From: Isochrysis galbana
Lineage: Eukaryota > Haptophyta > Isochrysidales > Isochrysidaceae
DNA length: 64,000 nt
Assembly: GCA_018136815.1 (NCBI GenBank)
Contig: CM030942.1
Coordinates: 3,201,396 to 3,265,395, forward strand
Direction of reading: 5' to 3'
Shown here: piece after piece, positions 37,133 through 51,260 of the stretch
How positions within the stretch are numbered: position 1 is the first letter of the stretch
Layout: each line of letters opens with the position of its first letter
Translations under genes and position numbers: made by a program
Notes under the pieces: generated by a model
Database searches by the model: none
The model's input: only the letters and a program-made list of their open reading frames with translations
What the model was told of the DNA's origin: nothing

Positions 37133-38377
37133 TGTTGTATTCCTGCCCATCTGAAGGTTGTAGGCATGAATATTCGTGTAAGGTACGCGCTCACAATTAC
37201 AATTGAACAGTTCCCCGTGTTGCCACTGACGCACAAGACACACAGATTCGGATTCCCCATGGTCTCAAGTCCAGGTTTGCAGGTTTTGGTCTCGAAATTT
37301 GCGATTCGAATTTTGTTTTTGCTGTTACTATAATTGTTGGCTCGTTTAAGGTAATAAACCGGCATGACTTCGACTTCTCGTTCTGCAGTCGCTCTGCGAG
37401 ACTCTCTCTCTCTCTCTCTCTCCGTCCGCCTCTCCTCGGCCGACGGCAAGAAGATTCGTCCAAAACATTCTCCGGTCCCAAGATATCTCGTGGGGGGTCT
37501 CTCCGCGCTCCGCGAGGGAAAGGACGCGATCTCGCTCCGAGATCGGCCTCGCGCCCTCCCACGCTGCCCCGCCGTGCCCTCGGTCCCTCGCCCCCCCCCG
37601 CGGCAGGTTCTTTCCCTCGGCGTGCCGTCCGTCGCCTCTGGCCGTTATATTAATCCCCCCCCGCGCGAGGTTCTCTTCTCCCCCGCGCGCGGTTCGTTTC
37701 CTCCGGCCGTCGTTGTTCCCCCCCTCGCTTCGATTCCTCTCGCGGTTCCTTCGATGATTGCCTCCATCTCGTCCGTTCTTCTTCGCGATCCTCGCGGAGG
37801 GGGCACCGACGTTTAATGTTAGTTTCGTCGCGGTTTCGATGAAAGAAAGGAAGAACGAATGGCACGCGCCTCGCGCCTCGCGTCTTGTTTCGTCGCCCCT
37901 TGCTCGTCGCTTGTCTAGAAGGTCTCTCCGCACATCGCCTTCTCCCCCCGCGCGAGTTTGGATCTCTCCTCGACCCTCCGCGTTGGCTTCAGCGGACGAG
38001 TTCCACTTTAACGATAGTTCGAACCCTTCGGTGGCGTAGTTATGCGCTCTCTTTCCGTATATCTTCGCGCATGACGAGCGATCGCGACTTCAGCCTTCGC
38101 CGCGCGGGGAGGGGTTTGTTTATCGTATGATTCCGGAGTGTTTACGTTAGTTTTCTGAGCCCAAGGACTTTGGTTTTTGGTTTCTTGTGAGTGATTTTTG
38201 TAGCAACTTCGTCGAGTCCCACCGTGTTCCCAACGAGTCCCCCGAGTTCCCGAGTCTATACCCCGAGTCAACGAGTCAATACAAGTCAAGCACGCGCCTG
38301 AGCCACCCCAGTCGCCTGCCACCACTCCCACAAGCCTCCTTCCGCACTTCCGCGCCCACCGTGCTCCGTGCGTGCGT
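37133..38377 (+). repeat. Right LTR of Ty3/gypsy element (runs into gap)
   Basis: A copy of the left LTR preceded by a G-rich tract (taagtcgggggg) that fits a polypurine tract. It is colinear to the base before the gap. The few differences from the left copy cluster in the last ~150 bp beside the gap, which may partly reflect assembly quality. Confidence 0.88.
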
Positions 38378-38477
38378 NNNNNNNNNNNNNNNNNNNNNNN
38401 NNNNNNNNNNNNNNNNNNNNNNNNNNNNNNNNNNNNNNNNNNNNNNNNNNNNNNNNNNNNNNNNNNNNNNNNNNNNN
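38378..38477. other. Assembly gap (100 N)
   Basis: Exactly 100 N. It hides the right end of the LTR element, any target-site duplication, and possibly an upstream exon of the next gene. Confidence 0.99.
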
Positions 38478-38552
38478 CTTGAAAACGTTCGGCTACTCCT
38501 TCTTACCCGGAAGAACGACGAACTGGCGTTTACATAGGCGCTTGCTCGAGGG

Positions 38553-39098
38553 ATGCGGCTGCAAGCTCTGGCCATCCCGGGACTGCCGGCACTGCTTGCG
38601 TCTTCAATCCTGTGCGTGACTTCGTGCGACCAAGCCGCATTGGCCAGTGGAAACGAGGCCATGCGCGGAGCGGGTGTGGAGATTGCTCTCTCGGATCTAA
38701 CCAGCCGTAAAGTTCCATGCCCTTCTGACTTTTACGTGCCGCAGAAAGGTAGCTGGGACTGCCTGGAAATCAGTGCTCAAGCCAACAATCAGCGCGGTCG
38801 AGCAGTCACTGCCGCAGGCGTGTTTGGGCGCATCCGTGACGCTGATGGGTACCCTTGTCTTTCGACTGCCCTGGACGACCGGATGCAGACGAGCGTTGCC
38901 TCGCTTGGTGCCCTTCCAAAGGGGGTGACACCCGTGAAATTCATAGTGGCAGTCGACGCGACAGCTCCAAGGCCGCTTCAATTCGAGAATTTCAAAGCGT
39001 CCTATTCTAATGCTGCCATCGAAAAGCAATTCGCGCCGTTTGGAAGATGTGAACTTGATCCTATTGCGTGTGCCTTAGAGGAGGACATCCCAGAATGA
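38553..39098 (+). CDS. Conserved-looking secreted or organelle-targeted protein
   Basis: A 181-residue frame. The first ~30 residues (LPALLASSILCVTSCDQAALA) look like a signal or transfer peptide with a possible cleavage after ALA, so export or import into an organelle lumen is likely. The mature part is compact, with evenly placed Cys residues (SRKVPCPSDFY, GSWDCLEISA, GYPCLSTAL, FGRCELDPIACALEED) and motifs such as AAGVFGRIRDADGY and FENFKASYSNAAIEKQF. I do not recognise the family. A thylakoid-lumen role is conceivable if the organism is photosynthetic, but this is inference. Upstream exons could lie in the gap, 75 bp before the start. Confidence 0.65.
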   Translation: MRLQALAIPGLPALLASSILCVTSCDQAALASGNEAMRGAGVEIALSDLTSRKVPCPSDFYVPQKGSWDCLEISAQANNQRGRAVTAAGVFGRIRDADGYPCLSTALDDRMQTSVASLGALPKGVTPVKFIVAVDATAPRPLQFENFKASYSNAAIEKQFAPFGRCELDPIACALEEDIPE

Positions 39099-40203
39099 GC
39101 CATTGTTGAGCCGGCATTACATGAGGGAATGCTCCAATGACTACATGGAGCGTCGGCCCAGTGTGACGGGGACAGCCGGCTACTGGCCGTAGCACTTGCC
39201 ATAAAAGCACATGCGTGAGTATGTGCGGCTACGTGCGGCTATTTAAGCATAATGGTCTACAGAGAGGAAGCTGCTAGGGATATTCAACATTCATCAAATC
39301 GTTGTCAATGACGAGTCGAATTGAGAGTTGTGAATCACACTAGTGTTGTCTATGCTGGTCTCTGCCGACCATGATAATCCGGGCCATCTCGTTGGCGTGT
39401 CATTTCTGGCCACATTGCCGCGTGATTAGTGATTGGCGGCCAAGGAGAGTGGGCAAATGGCATGACTTCTTCTCGGCCCTACACCTACACCAAATTTTAC
39501 ATAGTTGGTTGCGATATGGGGCGCGGTGCCGCAATCCTCTCCCTTGCTTCATACTGCAAAGGGCTGGCTGTCCGCTGTTCGACAGACACGGCAAACCTGC
39601 GCCTGCTGCCTGCGTGGTACTCACCGCCAAACGCGCGCGTCGCATCACGTTATTCCGGAACTCCAGGGGCACATCGCGCCAGCTCACGAGCGTGAGTCCT
39701 CTCGATTCAGTCCCAATGCCAGTGTCCGCGACAAGGCGACATTACCCCAGCATCCACTCTTCACGCTCTCGCTCTCGCCTCTTGTGGTTCGGGTCTGACC
39801 CCATCGCCCATTTCCTCGCAGCTCGAGGCCTCTCTCCGCGCTCGGCACGTCATAACATTAATTATCATGAGACCCATCCCACTGTGGCTTACCAGCTAGG
39901 TCGGCAATCGGCAACAGCACCCAAAGCGTTTTCATCTCATGGTGATTTACTGTCCTCAGTCTACAAGAAAACGATCTGGACACTCTCTCTCTCACTCATC
40001 TCAATCCATCGCGCCAAAAAGTGTGTGGGCGGAACGCAGTCTTCTCCAGCCTCCTCCAGCGCTGAGAGGGGGCGAGCTCCTCTCCTCGCCTCCTCTACCC
40101 TCCTCTCCCTCTTCTCCCTCCTCCTCCTCCTCTCCGTCTCCCTCGTCTCCTTCGTCTCCTTCTTCCTCTCGCTACTCTCTCGGCCGAGAGGAAGTATCGC
40201 ACG
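39099..40203. other. Intergenic, CT-rich leader toward ABCF
   Basis: No domain-bearing frame. The last ~200 bp (40060-40190) are strongly CT-rich with ctcctcctc repeats, probably the 5' leader of the ABCF gene. Confidence 0.5.
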
Positions 40204-44378
<4,175 letters not shown>

Positions 44379-44848
44379 ATCTCACGACGAGCAGATGGAA
44401 GACCGTCTTCACTGAATTTGTGGCATGTCCACAAGGTGACAGCACTCACAATGAACAGGTGAGTCTAGGTTGTCTGTTTCACCACGATCCCCACAAACAA
44501 CATCACGGAGAAATTATGTCCCATCTGGCGACATCGAGAGTAGGATAATTTGTTCGGAGAGGTCTCCGAGAAGTCTTACGTGTAGTCAAGGGAGAAGACC
44601 TCCCGACGGAGAGGGTGTGAGGATATGAACAACTCGCTCTTATGGGCGGGAATGGAAGGAGATGAGAAGAAATTGGGGGTTTGGCGCGACCCGAAAGCAC
44701 ACACGCTACGCGCTATGGCGCTCTTCTCTTCATCAAGAGTTGCTATGCGCTAGCGCTGCTAGTGCTTGAGTAGGATGCGGCGCCTGATGTTGATGGGATG
44801 GTGGGGGGGGCCTTATGCGCCCACATGGGGGGGGGGGGGGGGGGACTC

Positions 44849-44885
44849 TTGAAGATTCAGGCTACTACTGCTAGCTACAGGAGTC
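44849..44885 (+). repeat. Family A end motif (copy 2)
   Basis: The segment tcttgaagattcaggctact matches the terminal motif of the 1238 and 54901 insertions. It follows a long G-run rather than an A-run. How far the copy extends to the right is unclear. Confidence 0.45.
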
Positions 44886-45065
44886 CCATCGCACTCACGG
44901 TGCTGCCTCACGCCATCGCTTATACGGTGTAGCCCATACCCCCCCACACTCTCCCTCCCTCTCAGAGACGAAAGCCTCATGTTATTTTTTTCTCCGCCTT
45001 CCCCCCCCCTCCCATGGCCCGTGGGACCCCGGGAGATCTTTAAAATTAAAATTATTTAATATTCT

Positions 45066-45135
45066 CACCGCACACGCGGCCGCGGGCACCCACTACTTTT
45101 TTTACGCAGCAAACTTTCTACACCCCCACTCCCGC
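45066..45135 (+). repeat. Repeat B, copy 1
   Basis: Shares caccgcacacgcggc, cccactacttt and acgcagcaaactttctac, in the same order and spacing, with 48417-48482. It is preceded by AT-rich sequence (attatttaatattctca). Confidence 0.7.
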
Positions 45136-45339
45136 GGCCCTTCTCCCCCCGCCATCAGGCGACTCCCGCCTTGCAATACTAGGGGGATAGGGATGAAGGG
45201 CTTAGATATGGTCTGGTGGCCCGCGCCCGTGTAGGGTAGGCGCCCCCTTCCATGTCCTGCGCCCGCCCGCGAGATGACGTGCAATCACATGGGGGCTCCG
45301 TAAGGTATCGCACGCGCCATGCGGTGGCGTCTCGCGGGG

Positions 45340-45462
45340 GATTCTCCCGGCGAGTGTAAACGGGGGGCGGGAATGGAACCTACGAGGCAAGAGAGAAGGG
45401 GATGCAATCTCCCCCTGCTTAGAGCACGGCAGCCACCCGTGATCTCCCCCTGCCCACAACAA
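45340..45462 (+). repeat. Repeat C, copy 1
   Basis: About 120 bp resembling 61428-61552. Shared blocks include gggggattc, gcggaa-c-tacgag-aa, gggatgc, tctccccctgc, gagcacgg and cccgtgatct. Function unknown. Confidence 0.65.
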
Positions 45463-45621
45463 CCCCTATTGTAACACACAGTTTGAAACGTAGGGCAGGT
45501 TAAGAATGCAGTAAAACTTAAGGCTGCGGGTACACTCGAAGCATCGAAATACTGCTGGTGCTACAACATTATAGTACTCAACAACGATGACGAGGGCGAG
45601 CGAAGACATCACGTGTGCCCC

Positions 45622-48066
45622 TCATACGGCTTGAGCAGGGAGACCCCATGAAAGACCAAAGTGCTCGATCGCATCGGTTACAGCCTGGCCGTGCTGCACT
45701 TCGATTCGCCGGAGGGTTCCGAGGACCTGGTAACGGAATAACTCGAGAGACAATCTGGCAGGGGTTTTCAAATGATCTTCATCGACGCCCACGTCGTTAA
45801 TGTCCCGTGTCTCCTCATGTGCCGTGTCTTCATGTTCCATCTCCGTCGTGCGGCTTGGGTGCTGTGAGGGCCCTGCAGTCTCACGCAAGAGCGTCATGCA
45901 GAATGAAACTTGTGTAGGTGGGCTTATGCTGCCGCAGAAGCCCGCTGCCTCAATCGCGCAAACTATCTCAATTGCCGCAGACCTTAACATCGGAGAGAGG
46001 GCCCCGGCGAGAGCACAACGAGCAAGAGCAGCAATGAGACCGGTTGAGACACTGGTGGCCTGCAGCACCAGGTGAAGGGCAAGACGACGGGCATCCCCGG
46101 GCAAAGCAAGAAATGGCCCAAGGATGGGCGGCTTGCCATTACGCCCTCGTGAACAGAAGAAAGGCTCTATACTTGGTTGCAAGCTCGTTAAGACAACACC
46201 TCGCTCGGATCCCGATCCCGCGTCTGCTAATCGGATAAGAGTACGCAAGAGGCCGCAGGTGAGTTCTGGAAAGCGAGTATGCAGCTGCCACAACAATCTC
46301 GGAAGGGTTCGTACCCACTGTGTGAGTGTGCTCCAAAGATTGAGGCACAGTGTGTCCATGTGTGCGAGATCGTCCACTCGAAAGGCGTTTCCGTCCGCTT
46401 GTTGTGGCTTTGGGCCGAACGGCGACAAAAGGTGGTCTTGGAGGAGTGCGAGCAGGGGGAAACGCGCTGGTGACATGGGCGGCGCATTGGACCACATCGT
46501 CACCAAGGAGCCCATCAGGGCTGTGTGGTCCTCAACGGCATGATTCCGCTTGCAGACGACAAGAAGAGCTCGCGAAATGCTAATGAGTGATACCTGGCTA
46601 TTACGTCCCTTCGTGGAGCCCATGTGGCTAGCCAGGGATCGCGAAGTATGGTCGATCATATCACGGACGCGATCGTTGTGAAGCTCAGAGCAAACGAAGC
46701 GCACGAGGCGTGAGAGCAAATCTGTTGCCTCAGCGGCCACCGGCAGCTCCGCTAAAAACTCTGCCTGACCACCTCCTCCAGTCAAGGACTCCCGTCTCGG
46801 CTGTGCGTGGAACGCAAGGGATTCTGCCAACAGTGCGCATAGCAAAAGATTCAGCCTTCGCCAGGCCTTGAAAGCTGTTCCTTCGGGTGGTTGTGAGGTG
46901 AGAGGAGTGTGTGGTGCCAAGTGCCGCAGGAGCAACGAAAATGCGGAAGGCTTGACCCCTGTTGCGTTTGGGGACGGGCGCATGTAGAGTACTTGTTGTA
47001 AAAGGGCAACGACAGATGACGCGCAGTCCAACGTGGCCTTGTTATGTGTGCAAGATGGAAGCCAAATGCCTAGCTCGACCCAGCAATTGCATAGAATTCG
47101 CGGCAGTCTGTCGAGCTCATCCCAAAGCATGAGTTCCTCTGATGTGGGCGTTGATGTCGTCGCTGCAGCTGAGACTGACGACGGCGCCGAGGAGCAAGGT
47201 GGATTGAGCAACTTGCTGCGCCAGCAAGTATAGCTGTCCTTGAGACCAACGCTTGGGATGGCACTTTCCTCGCCATGGTCAGTATTCTCTGCGCCTTCTA
47301 TGAAACCTTCCGCATTGGAAGCGAGGCCCATTGCAGAAAGGAGCATGCCTATAACATTGATCACTGCGATCTGTCTATCGAGGGGCAAAACAGTGCTGGA
47401 CACGAGCTTAGTGCTAGACGTTTCCCCAGTGTTCCGCGATGGTAAAGCTCGATCTCTGCGCGCAGTCGTAGCCTGCCCAGCAGATGGGAGCATCTCCACG
47501 AGTGTAGGGAGGAGCAAAGGCGGAGGTGACGAGAGTGCAGCCGGACATACACGCAGGACAATTGCAATGAAGTCGACAGCGTCCATGCGAACGTCCGCCG
47601 CTTGGTGAGAAAGCGCAGCTTGCAGGTGAAGTCGCAGGATCGCCTCATGAGGGGTCAGAGCAGCGGCACCTTCCAGCCTCTCAATCACGGTGGTGAGAAG
47701 AATGAGGAGAGCCTTGCGGACACGTGCTGCGACATCTGCCACAAGAGGAGCCGTCGCACCGATGAGCTCGGAGGCGTGTGTCATGAGCACATCGGGATAG
47801 TCCGCGAGCAGCTCGGCGATCCCACGCACCGCATCCCTCCGCACGTCCGCTGAGTAGTGACGCAGTTGTACGAGGAGCTCTGGGAGCGTGAGGGAGCGGC
47901 GTGACTTGGCAAGGCTGTCCCGATCGTCTGCGTACTGCGCCTGCTCGAGAAGCACGACGGAGCGTGCCTTGAATTGAGTGGAAGTGGTGGAGGTCGGCGC
48001 GAGCTTCTTCTTCCCCAGCTTCTGCTTTCTCTTCTTGAAGTCCTGTGCCTTGCCCCCTTTGGGCAT
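45622..48066 (-). CDS. TEX10/IPI1-like component of the Rix1 ribosome-biogenesis complex
   Basis: An intronless frame of 814 residues. The start MPKGGKAQDFKKRKQKLGKK is the Lys-rich N-terminus typical of Ipi1/TEX10. It is followed by the Ipi1 N-terminal helical repeats: LTLPELLVQLRHYSADVRRD at ~58-77, RGIAELLADYP, and a second helical pair ending VRMDAVDFIAIVL. The family binds Rix1 and Ipi3 (PELP1 and WDR18 in animals) and acts in late 60S subunit assembly in the nucleolus or nucleoplasm. The remaining ~550 residues are divergent alpha-solenoid with Ser-rich insertions and a short acidic stretch near the C-terminus. The length is nearer to animal TEX10 (about 930 residues) than to yeast Ipi1 (about 330). 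It is convergent with the ABCF gene, itself a possible ribosome factor, but linkage may be chance. Confidence 0.85.
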   Translation of the reverse strand: MPKGGKAQDFKKRKQKLGKKKLAPTSTTSTQFKARSVVLLEQAQYADDRDSLAKSRRSLTLPELLVQLRHYSADVRRDAVRGIAELLADYPDVLMTHASELIGATAPLVADVAARVRKALLILLTTVIERLEGAAALTPHEAILRLHLQAALSHQAADVRMDAVDFIAIVLRVCPAALSSPPPLLLPTLVEMLPSAGQATTARRDRALPSRNTGETSSTKLVSSTVLPLDRQIAVINVIGMLLSAMGLASNAEGFIEGAENTDHGEESAIPSVGLKDSYTCWRSKLLNPPCSSAPSSVSAAATTSTPTSEELMLWDELDRLPRILCNCWVELGIWLPSCTHNKATLDCASSVVALLQQVLYMRPSPNATGVKPSAFSLLLRHLAPHTPLTSQPPEGTAFKAWRRLNLLLCALLAESLAFHAQPRRESLTGGGGQAEFLAELPVAAEATDLLSRLVRFVCSELHNDRVRDMIDHTSRSLASHMGSTKGRNSQVSLISISRALLVVCKRNHAVEDHTALMGSLVTMWSNAPPMSPARFPLLALLQDHLLSPFGPKPQQADGNAFRVDDLAHMDTLCLNLWSTLTQWVRTLPRLLWQLHTRFPELTCGLLRTLIRLADAGSGSERGVVLTSLQPSIEPFFCSRGRNGKPPILGPFLALPGDARRLALHLVLQATSVSTGLIAALARCALAGALSPMLRSAAIEIVCAIEAAGFCGSISPPTQVSFCMTLLRETAGPSQHPSRTTEMEHEDTAHEETRDINDVGVDEDHLKTPARLSLELFRYQVLGTLRRIEVQHGQAVTDAIEHFGLSWGLPAQAV

Positions 48067-48416
48067 GGCGCGAGGGAGAGAGAGGAGGGGAGGGAGCGAG
48101 GGAAGGGCCGAGGGAGGGGGAGAGGAGAGAGGGAGAAGGGGAAAGTAGGAGAGGAAGAGGAAGAGGTGGAGGAGGCGGAAGGACGGGGCGACGACGGAGG
48201 AGGCCTCGAGGCGCGTCTATTTGTGGTGCCTGCCCCTTTTCTCTACTCTACTCTAGAGTACCCTCTTTCAAGATCTGAATGAGTGTTGCTGGGGGTTTAG
48301 TAGTAGTAATACGAGTAGTACATGTACATGAACTCTAAAACTCAGCATTCTCATTCACAGACACTCTCACTCTCCTCCTTAGGGTCTGAATGAAAAAAAA
48401 ACCTGTACAATAGAAA

Positions 48417-48482
48417 CACCGCACACGCGGCTGAGGACCCACTACTTTCACGCAGCAAACTTTCTACATCTACACCCCTACT
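48417..48482 (+). repeat. Repeat B, copy 2
   Basis: Matches 45066-45135 (caccgcacacgcggc, acgcagcaaactttctac). It is immediately followed by repeat D. Confidence 0.7.
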
Positions 48483-48486
48483 CGCG

Positions 48487-48533
48487 CCCAAAGTCGCGTC
48501 GTTCCGTGAAAAGAGGGCCAGGTGATTTTTTTG
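48487..48533 (-). repeat. Repeat D, copy 1 (inverted)
   Basis: The reverse complement reads cacctggccctcttttcacg then gaac-gacgcgactttgggc. It matches 57841-57893 and 61141-61184, with a shorter match at 60302-60319. Confidence 0.65.
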
Positions 48534-49174
48534 TCATCCATATATTCTTGTTTTCTTTTTAGGTAGCCACACTAATATTAGTGGTACAAAGCTAATCACG
48601 CTCCCCCCCCCCGCTCCTCTCAACACGCGGTGACTCCCAGCTACGCGGGCTGAGTTTTCATCTTCTTCGTCTTTTTCTCACATCCCTCTTCCACGTCGTT
48701 CTCCTGGCAGGCGACGATGTCGCTCGGCTGATCTTGGATGGCGAGGTCCGTGATGCGTGAGAGGATGTCGCTTGGCCGGTTCTCCATGTAGAGCTTGCCA
48801 GCTGCTCGGCGCACTTGCACCATGGGATTCGTTTCAGCGTACGCGACCGCCATGATGTATTCCATGCAGAGGTACGCGACGGCGGCCTGCTCTCCAATGT
48901 ATCTGGTATTTGGGACTGGGATCTTGTCGTACTCGTCGGAGAAGTCGCCGACGAGCATGAGCTGTGCCTTGCACCAACGGCCCATGTATGGCTCGATGAG
49001 TGCCCACATCGACGGGTAGCGTTCCTTGGCCAAATCCACGCGGAAGTCTCCACATCCACGGCCCATGCCGGAGGCTGTGACGAGCAGCATCGCCAGGATG
49101 GCACCGCCCATGCCCTCCTCCATGTGTTCGCAGAACCTGAAGGCTGGGGTGCGGATCTCCTCGTTGGTGCGGTG

Positions 49175-50036
49175 CCAACTATCAGTAAAACTGATAGGGT
49201 CATGGGGGCCCCGTGCCCCCCCTCCTCCATCGCAGACACCCCCTGGGTGGGCCTGCACACTCAACCTCAGCCCCTGCCTGCTGGCAGGGGCTGAGCTGAC
49301 ATCACTCTGGCACAGACCCTCGCCGAGCGCGCATCGCGCGCCGCACGCATTCGCCTGCACTGGCCCCTGATCGTACTGACCCCCCACTCCACCACTGAGC
49401 CACAGACCACCTGAGCCGCCAGGAGGGCACCCAGGACCAGCGAGGCCAGCGAGGGAGAGGCAGGAGAGGCCAGGGGCCCAGCCCCAGCCTCCACTGCCCC
49501 CTGAGCTGGCCCAGCTGGCCCTCTGGGGGGACCCGAGGGTCCCCTCAGAGGGGTGCCATGGCGCGCGCAGGCATCGCACGCCCGTAAGAGAACGGAGAGA
49601 ACCGCGAGAAAAGAACGACAAAAAAAAACGACGCGATCTGACCCAAGAAAAGGTAAGACTCACGCCTGTTTACGGTATGTTTACAGGCCGACACCCCGAG
49701 CGACACACGAATGCCGCGAAAACGCGGAGATACTTGAAAAAGACGCGAGAAGAGGGGGCCGAGACCTCCCAGGGGCACGAAGTGTCACATGCAACAGGCG
49801 TTTACGTTTGTTTTGCCACAGGAACACCACACCAGCAGGTCTGCCCCAGCCCACCCCCTGCACTTGGCCCGTTGTAGTGCACGCGGGCCCCCCCCCCGAT
49901 ACCAAAGACAAAGGAATGAAGGGGGTAGTGTAAGGGAGTGAGTAAACTGGGGTATAGGCGATGTCGTGAGTGAGTACCGTGAGTACGTGGACTGTATAGC
50001 TAGCGTGAGTAGCCCGAATCTTCAGATGTTTTATTA
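49175..50036. mobile_element. 862-bp insertion with 17-bp target repeats and terminal hairpin
   Basis: Bounded by perfect copies of tcctcgttggtgcggtg at 49158-49174 and 50037-50053. Just inside the left repeat is a hairpin with 8-bp arms, ctatcagt and actgatag (49179-49197). The right end is AT-rich and carries the inverted family A end motif (cccgaatcttcagatgtttt). Repeat R1 lies inside it. It has no coding capacity that I trust. A non-LTR, probably nonautonomous retroposon is the simplest reading. Confidence 0.65.
49267..49680 (+). repeat. Repeat R1, copy 1
   Basis: About 410 bp that match 52430-52865 in the same orientation, roughly 3.16 kb away. It begins with a perfect inverted repeat, agcccctgcc and ggcaggggct around a 4-base loop. 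Long Pro/Ala-rich frames across it are compositional. Confidence 0.85.
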
Positions 50037-50099
50037 TCCTCGTTGGTGCGGTGACGCGGTGACCGAGTCGCTTGGCGATGAAGACAAAGTACTGGCCCA

Positions 50100-50216
50100 T
50101 GTCGAAGGAGCAGGAGGGTTGTGGAGGAGGAAGAGGAGAGTGAAGCGGGGGAAGGAAGTCTGGGAGGAGGACCCCGGAGTTTCGCCAGATGCGTGTGGAT
50201 CGGTCCCCCCGCGGGG
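50100..50216 (-). promoter_or_regulatory. Shared leader module upstream of ATGGGCC, copy 1
   Basis: Reading leftward, a CT-rich block ending ctccttcgacatgggcc precedes the MGQY start. The same block, including the first bases of the coding frame, occurs on the + strand at 56777-56909 in front of a different sequence. It probably represents a promoter and 5' leader copied between loci. Confidence 0.55.
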
Positions 50217-50585
50217 GCGCCGTGCGTGTGCATGGAAGTTTCCGCACGCCGTCACGGATGCGCATAAAGGGTTTCGGCAGGCGCACGCCGTGCGCATGAT
50301 GAGTGGCAATCACATGTCGCCAGATGCGTGTGCACCGGCCTCTCCCCCCCCCCCGCGGGACGCCGTGCGTGCGCATGGAAGTTTCCGCACGCCGTCACGG
50401 ATGCGCAGAAAAGGGTTTCGTCAGGCGCATGATGAGATTTCTCTCGGGGCCCCCGCGGGGACGCTGTGCGTGCGCATGGAAGTTTCCGCACGCCGTCACG
50501 GATGCGCACTGCACATCACGTCATACGCATCAACTGCACACGCGGCGTCTCCGCGGGGGCGCCGTGCGTGCGCATAACAACTTTT
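50207..50585 (+). repeat. GC-palindrome array 1
   Basis: Several imperfect units built on gccgtgcgtgcgcatggaag and cgcacgccgtcacggatgcg, with ccccgcggggg between them. Units are about 110-120 bp apart. The core gcacgccgtgc is self-complementary except for its centre. Related arrays are at 56661-56815 and 60485-60885. Confidence 0.75.
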
Positions 50586-50783
50586 TCTTCTATTATGAAG
50601 GTGCACGCCGTGCCTTCCTCTTTCCGCAGAGGACTCTGGGCGCGAAGTGCGGAAGGAGCCCCTTCCTCCTGCCCTTCCTCACGCACACCTGACTGACAGC
50701 GGTCTTCTTCCTCCTCTTCCCCTCTTCTTCCTCCTCTTCCTTCCCCTCTTTTTCCTCGTCTTCTTCCTTGCTCGTCCGTCGAA

Positions 50784-51260
50784 ATGCTCATGCAGACACC
50801 GGTCGCCACGAGCGCTGCATCGTCAGACGCTCACTCCAACCATTTTCAACTCGAAGAGCGCTCCCAGACTTCCACCAAGCGCAAATGCATCCAAGAAGGA
50901 ACCGACTCCAATGTCGACGAGCCCGCGGCCAAGCGAACTCTCACGCCGTACACCCAGAGTGCACACACCGTCGCTCTCGACATTCTCATCAAGAGTCAAG
51001 AGCGCCATCCTACTCGATAACCCTGACCATGACATGGAACTGGTGTTCGAGGCCAAAAAGCAGGAATTGCTCCAACGTTTCCCCATGGCTCACCCCAGGG
51101 TCCAGCGGTTCCTCTCGCTCATCCAGAAAGCACCCCCCCACTCTTGCCCAATCTTCAACCAACTGCAATTCATCGTCGCAGCAGTCGAATGCCAGCCAGA
51201 TGTGCGCTTTCAATCAAGTAGCCTCCCGTTGCTCATGGAAGCTATTCTCATGGTCATGCT
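50784..51260 (+). pseudogene. Hypothetical gene fragment interrupted by an insertion
   Basis: A frame from 50784 (MLMQTPVATSAASSDAHS) runs to 51020 and includes a nuclear-localisation-like TKRKC...AAKRTL. An overlapping frame then carries protein-like sequence: DNPDHDMELVFEAKKQELLQ, AHPRVQRFLSLIQKA and LLMEAILMVML. A one-base shift near 51000 separates them. The second frame is cut at 51260 by the insertion at 51261-52400 and would otherwise read on for about 13 residues to a stop after 52418. I do not recognise the protein. Confidence 0.35.

Larger units (their letters stand above)
24630..38377 (+). mobile_element. Ty3/gypsy LTR retrotransposon with chromodomain and methylase cargo
   Basis: A fossil-type element of about 13.7 kb between two direct LTRs. 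Parts in order: left LTR (24630 to about 25880); gag-like region (~25.9-28.7 kb); a Pro/Ser-rich region with (SE)n repeats (~28.9-30.2 kb); a DNA methylase-like domain (~30.98-31.57 kb); aspartic protease (~32.5-32.9 kb); reverse transcriptase (~33.7-34.4 kb); RNase H (~34.6-35.0 kb); integrase with zinc-binding part (~35.4-36.2 kb); chromodomain (~36.5-36.7 kb); purine-rich tract and right LTR (37133 onward). The order protease-RT-RNase H-integrase-chromodomain places it among Ty3/gypsy chromoviruses. It looks nearly whole, with perhaps two or three breaks. The near-identical LTRs imply a recent insertion. The right end and the target repeat are lost in the assembly gap. Confidence 0.92.
44379..45621. 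other. Convergent intergenic region with several repeats
   Basis: Between ABCF (+) and TEX10/IPI1 (-). It holds a G-run near 44827-44845, a family A end motif just after it (cttgaagattcaggctac), a repeat B copy at 45066-45135 and a repeat C copy at 45340-45462. No coding frame is convincing. Confidence 0.6.
48067..48640. other. Intergenic: GA/GC-rich leader, then repeats B and D
   Basis: The TEX10 5' leader at 48067-48240 is GA-rich. Repeat B (48417-48482) and repeat D (48487-48533) follow, then a C-run near 48604. No gene. Confidence 0.6.
48641..50100 (-). pseudogene. Interrupted MGQY...GDF-type host gene
   Basis: Reading leftward, 50100-50037 starts MGQYFVFIAKRLGH. From 49174 to 48641 the frame continues EEIRTPAFRFCEHMEEGMGG, GMGRGCGDFRVDL, GRWCKAQLMLVGDFSDEY and ends KKTKKMKTQPA. 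A start M-G-Q-Y with later G-R-G-x-G-D and V-G-D-(Y/F) segments recalls a poorly characterised cytosolic protein family seen in fungi and protists; no function is known to me. The two parts are separated by an 862-bp insertion (49175-50036) bounded by 17-bp direct repeats, and the frames do not match across it, so the gene is probably dead. A duplicated 3' fragment lies at 57504-57716 and the 5' leader recurs at 56777-56909. A spliced form that removes the insertion cannot be excluded. Confidence 0.5.

Noticed and set aside
48641-49663. Single 340-residue protein spanning repeat R1
   Set aside because: The N-terminal half is encoded by R1, which also occurs at 52430, and the 17-bp direct repeats show that an insertion joins unrelated sequence.
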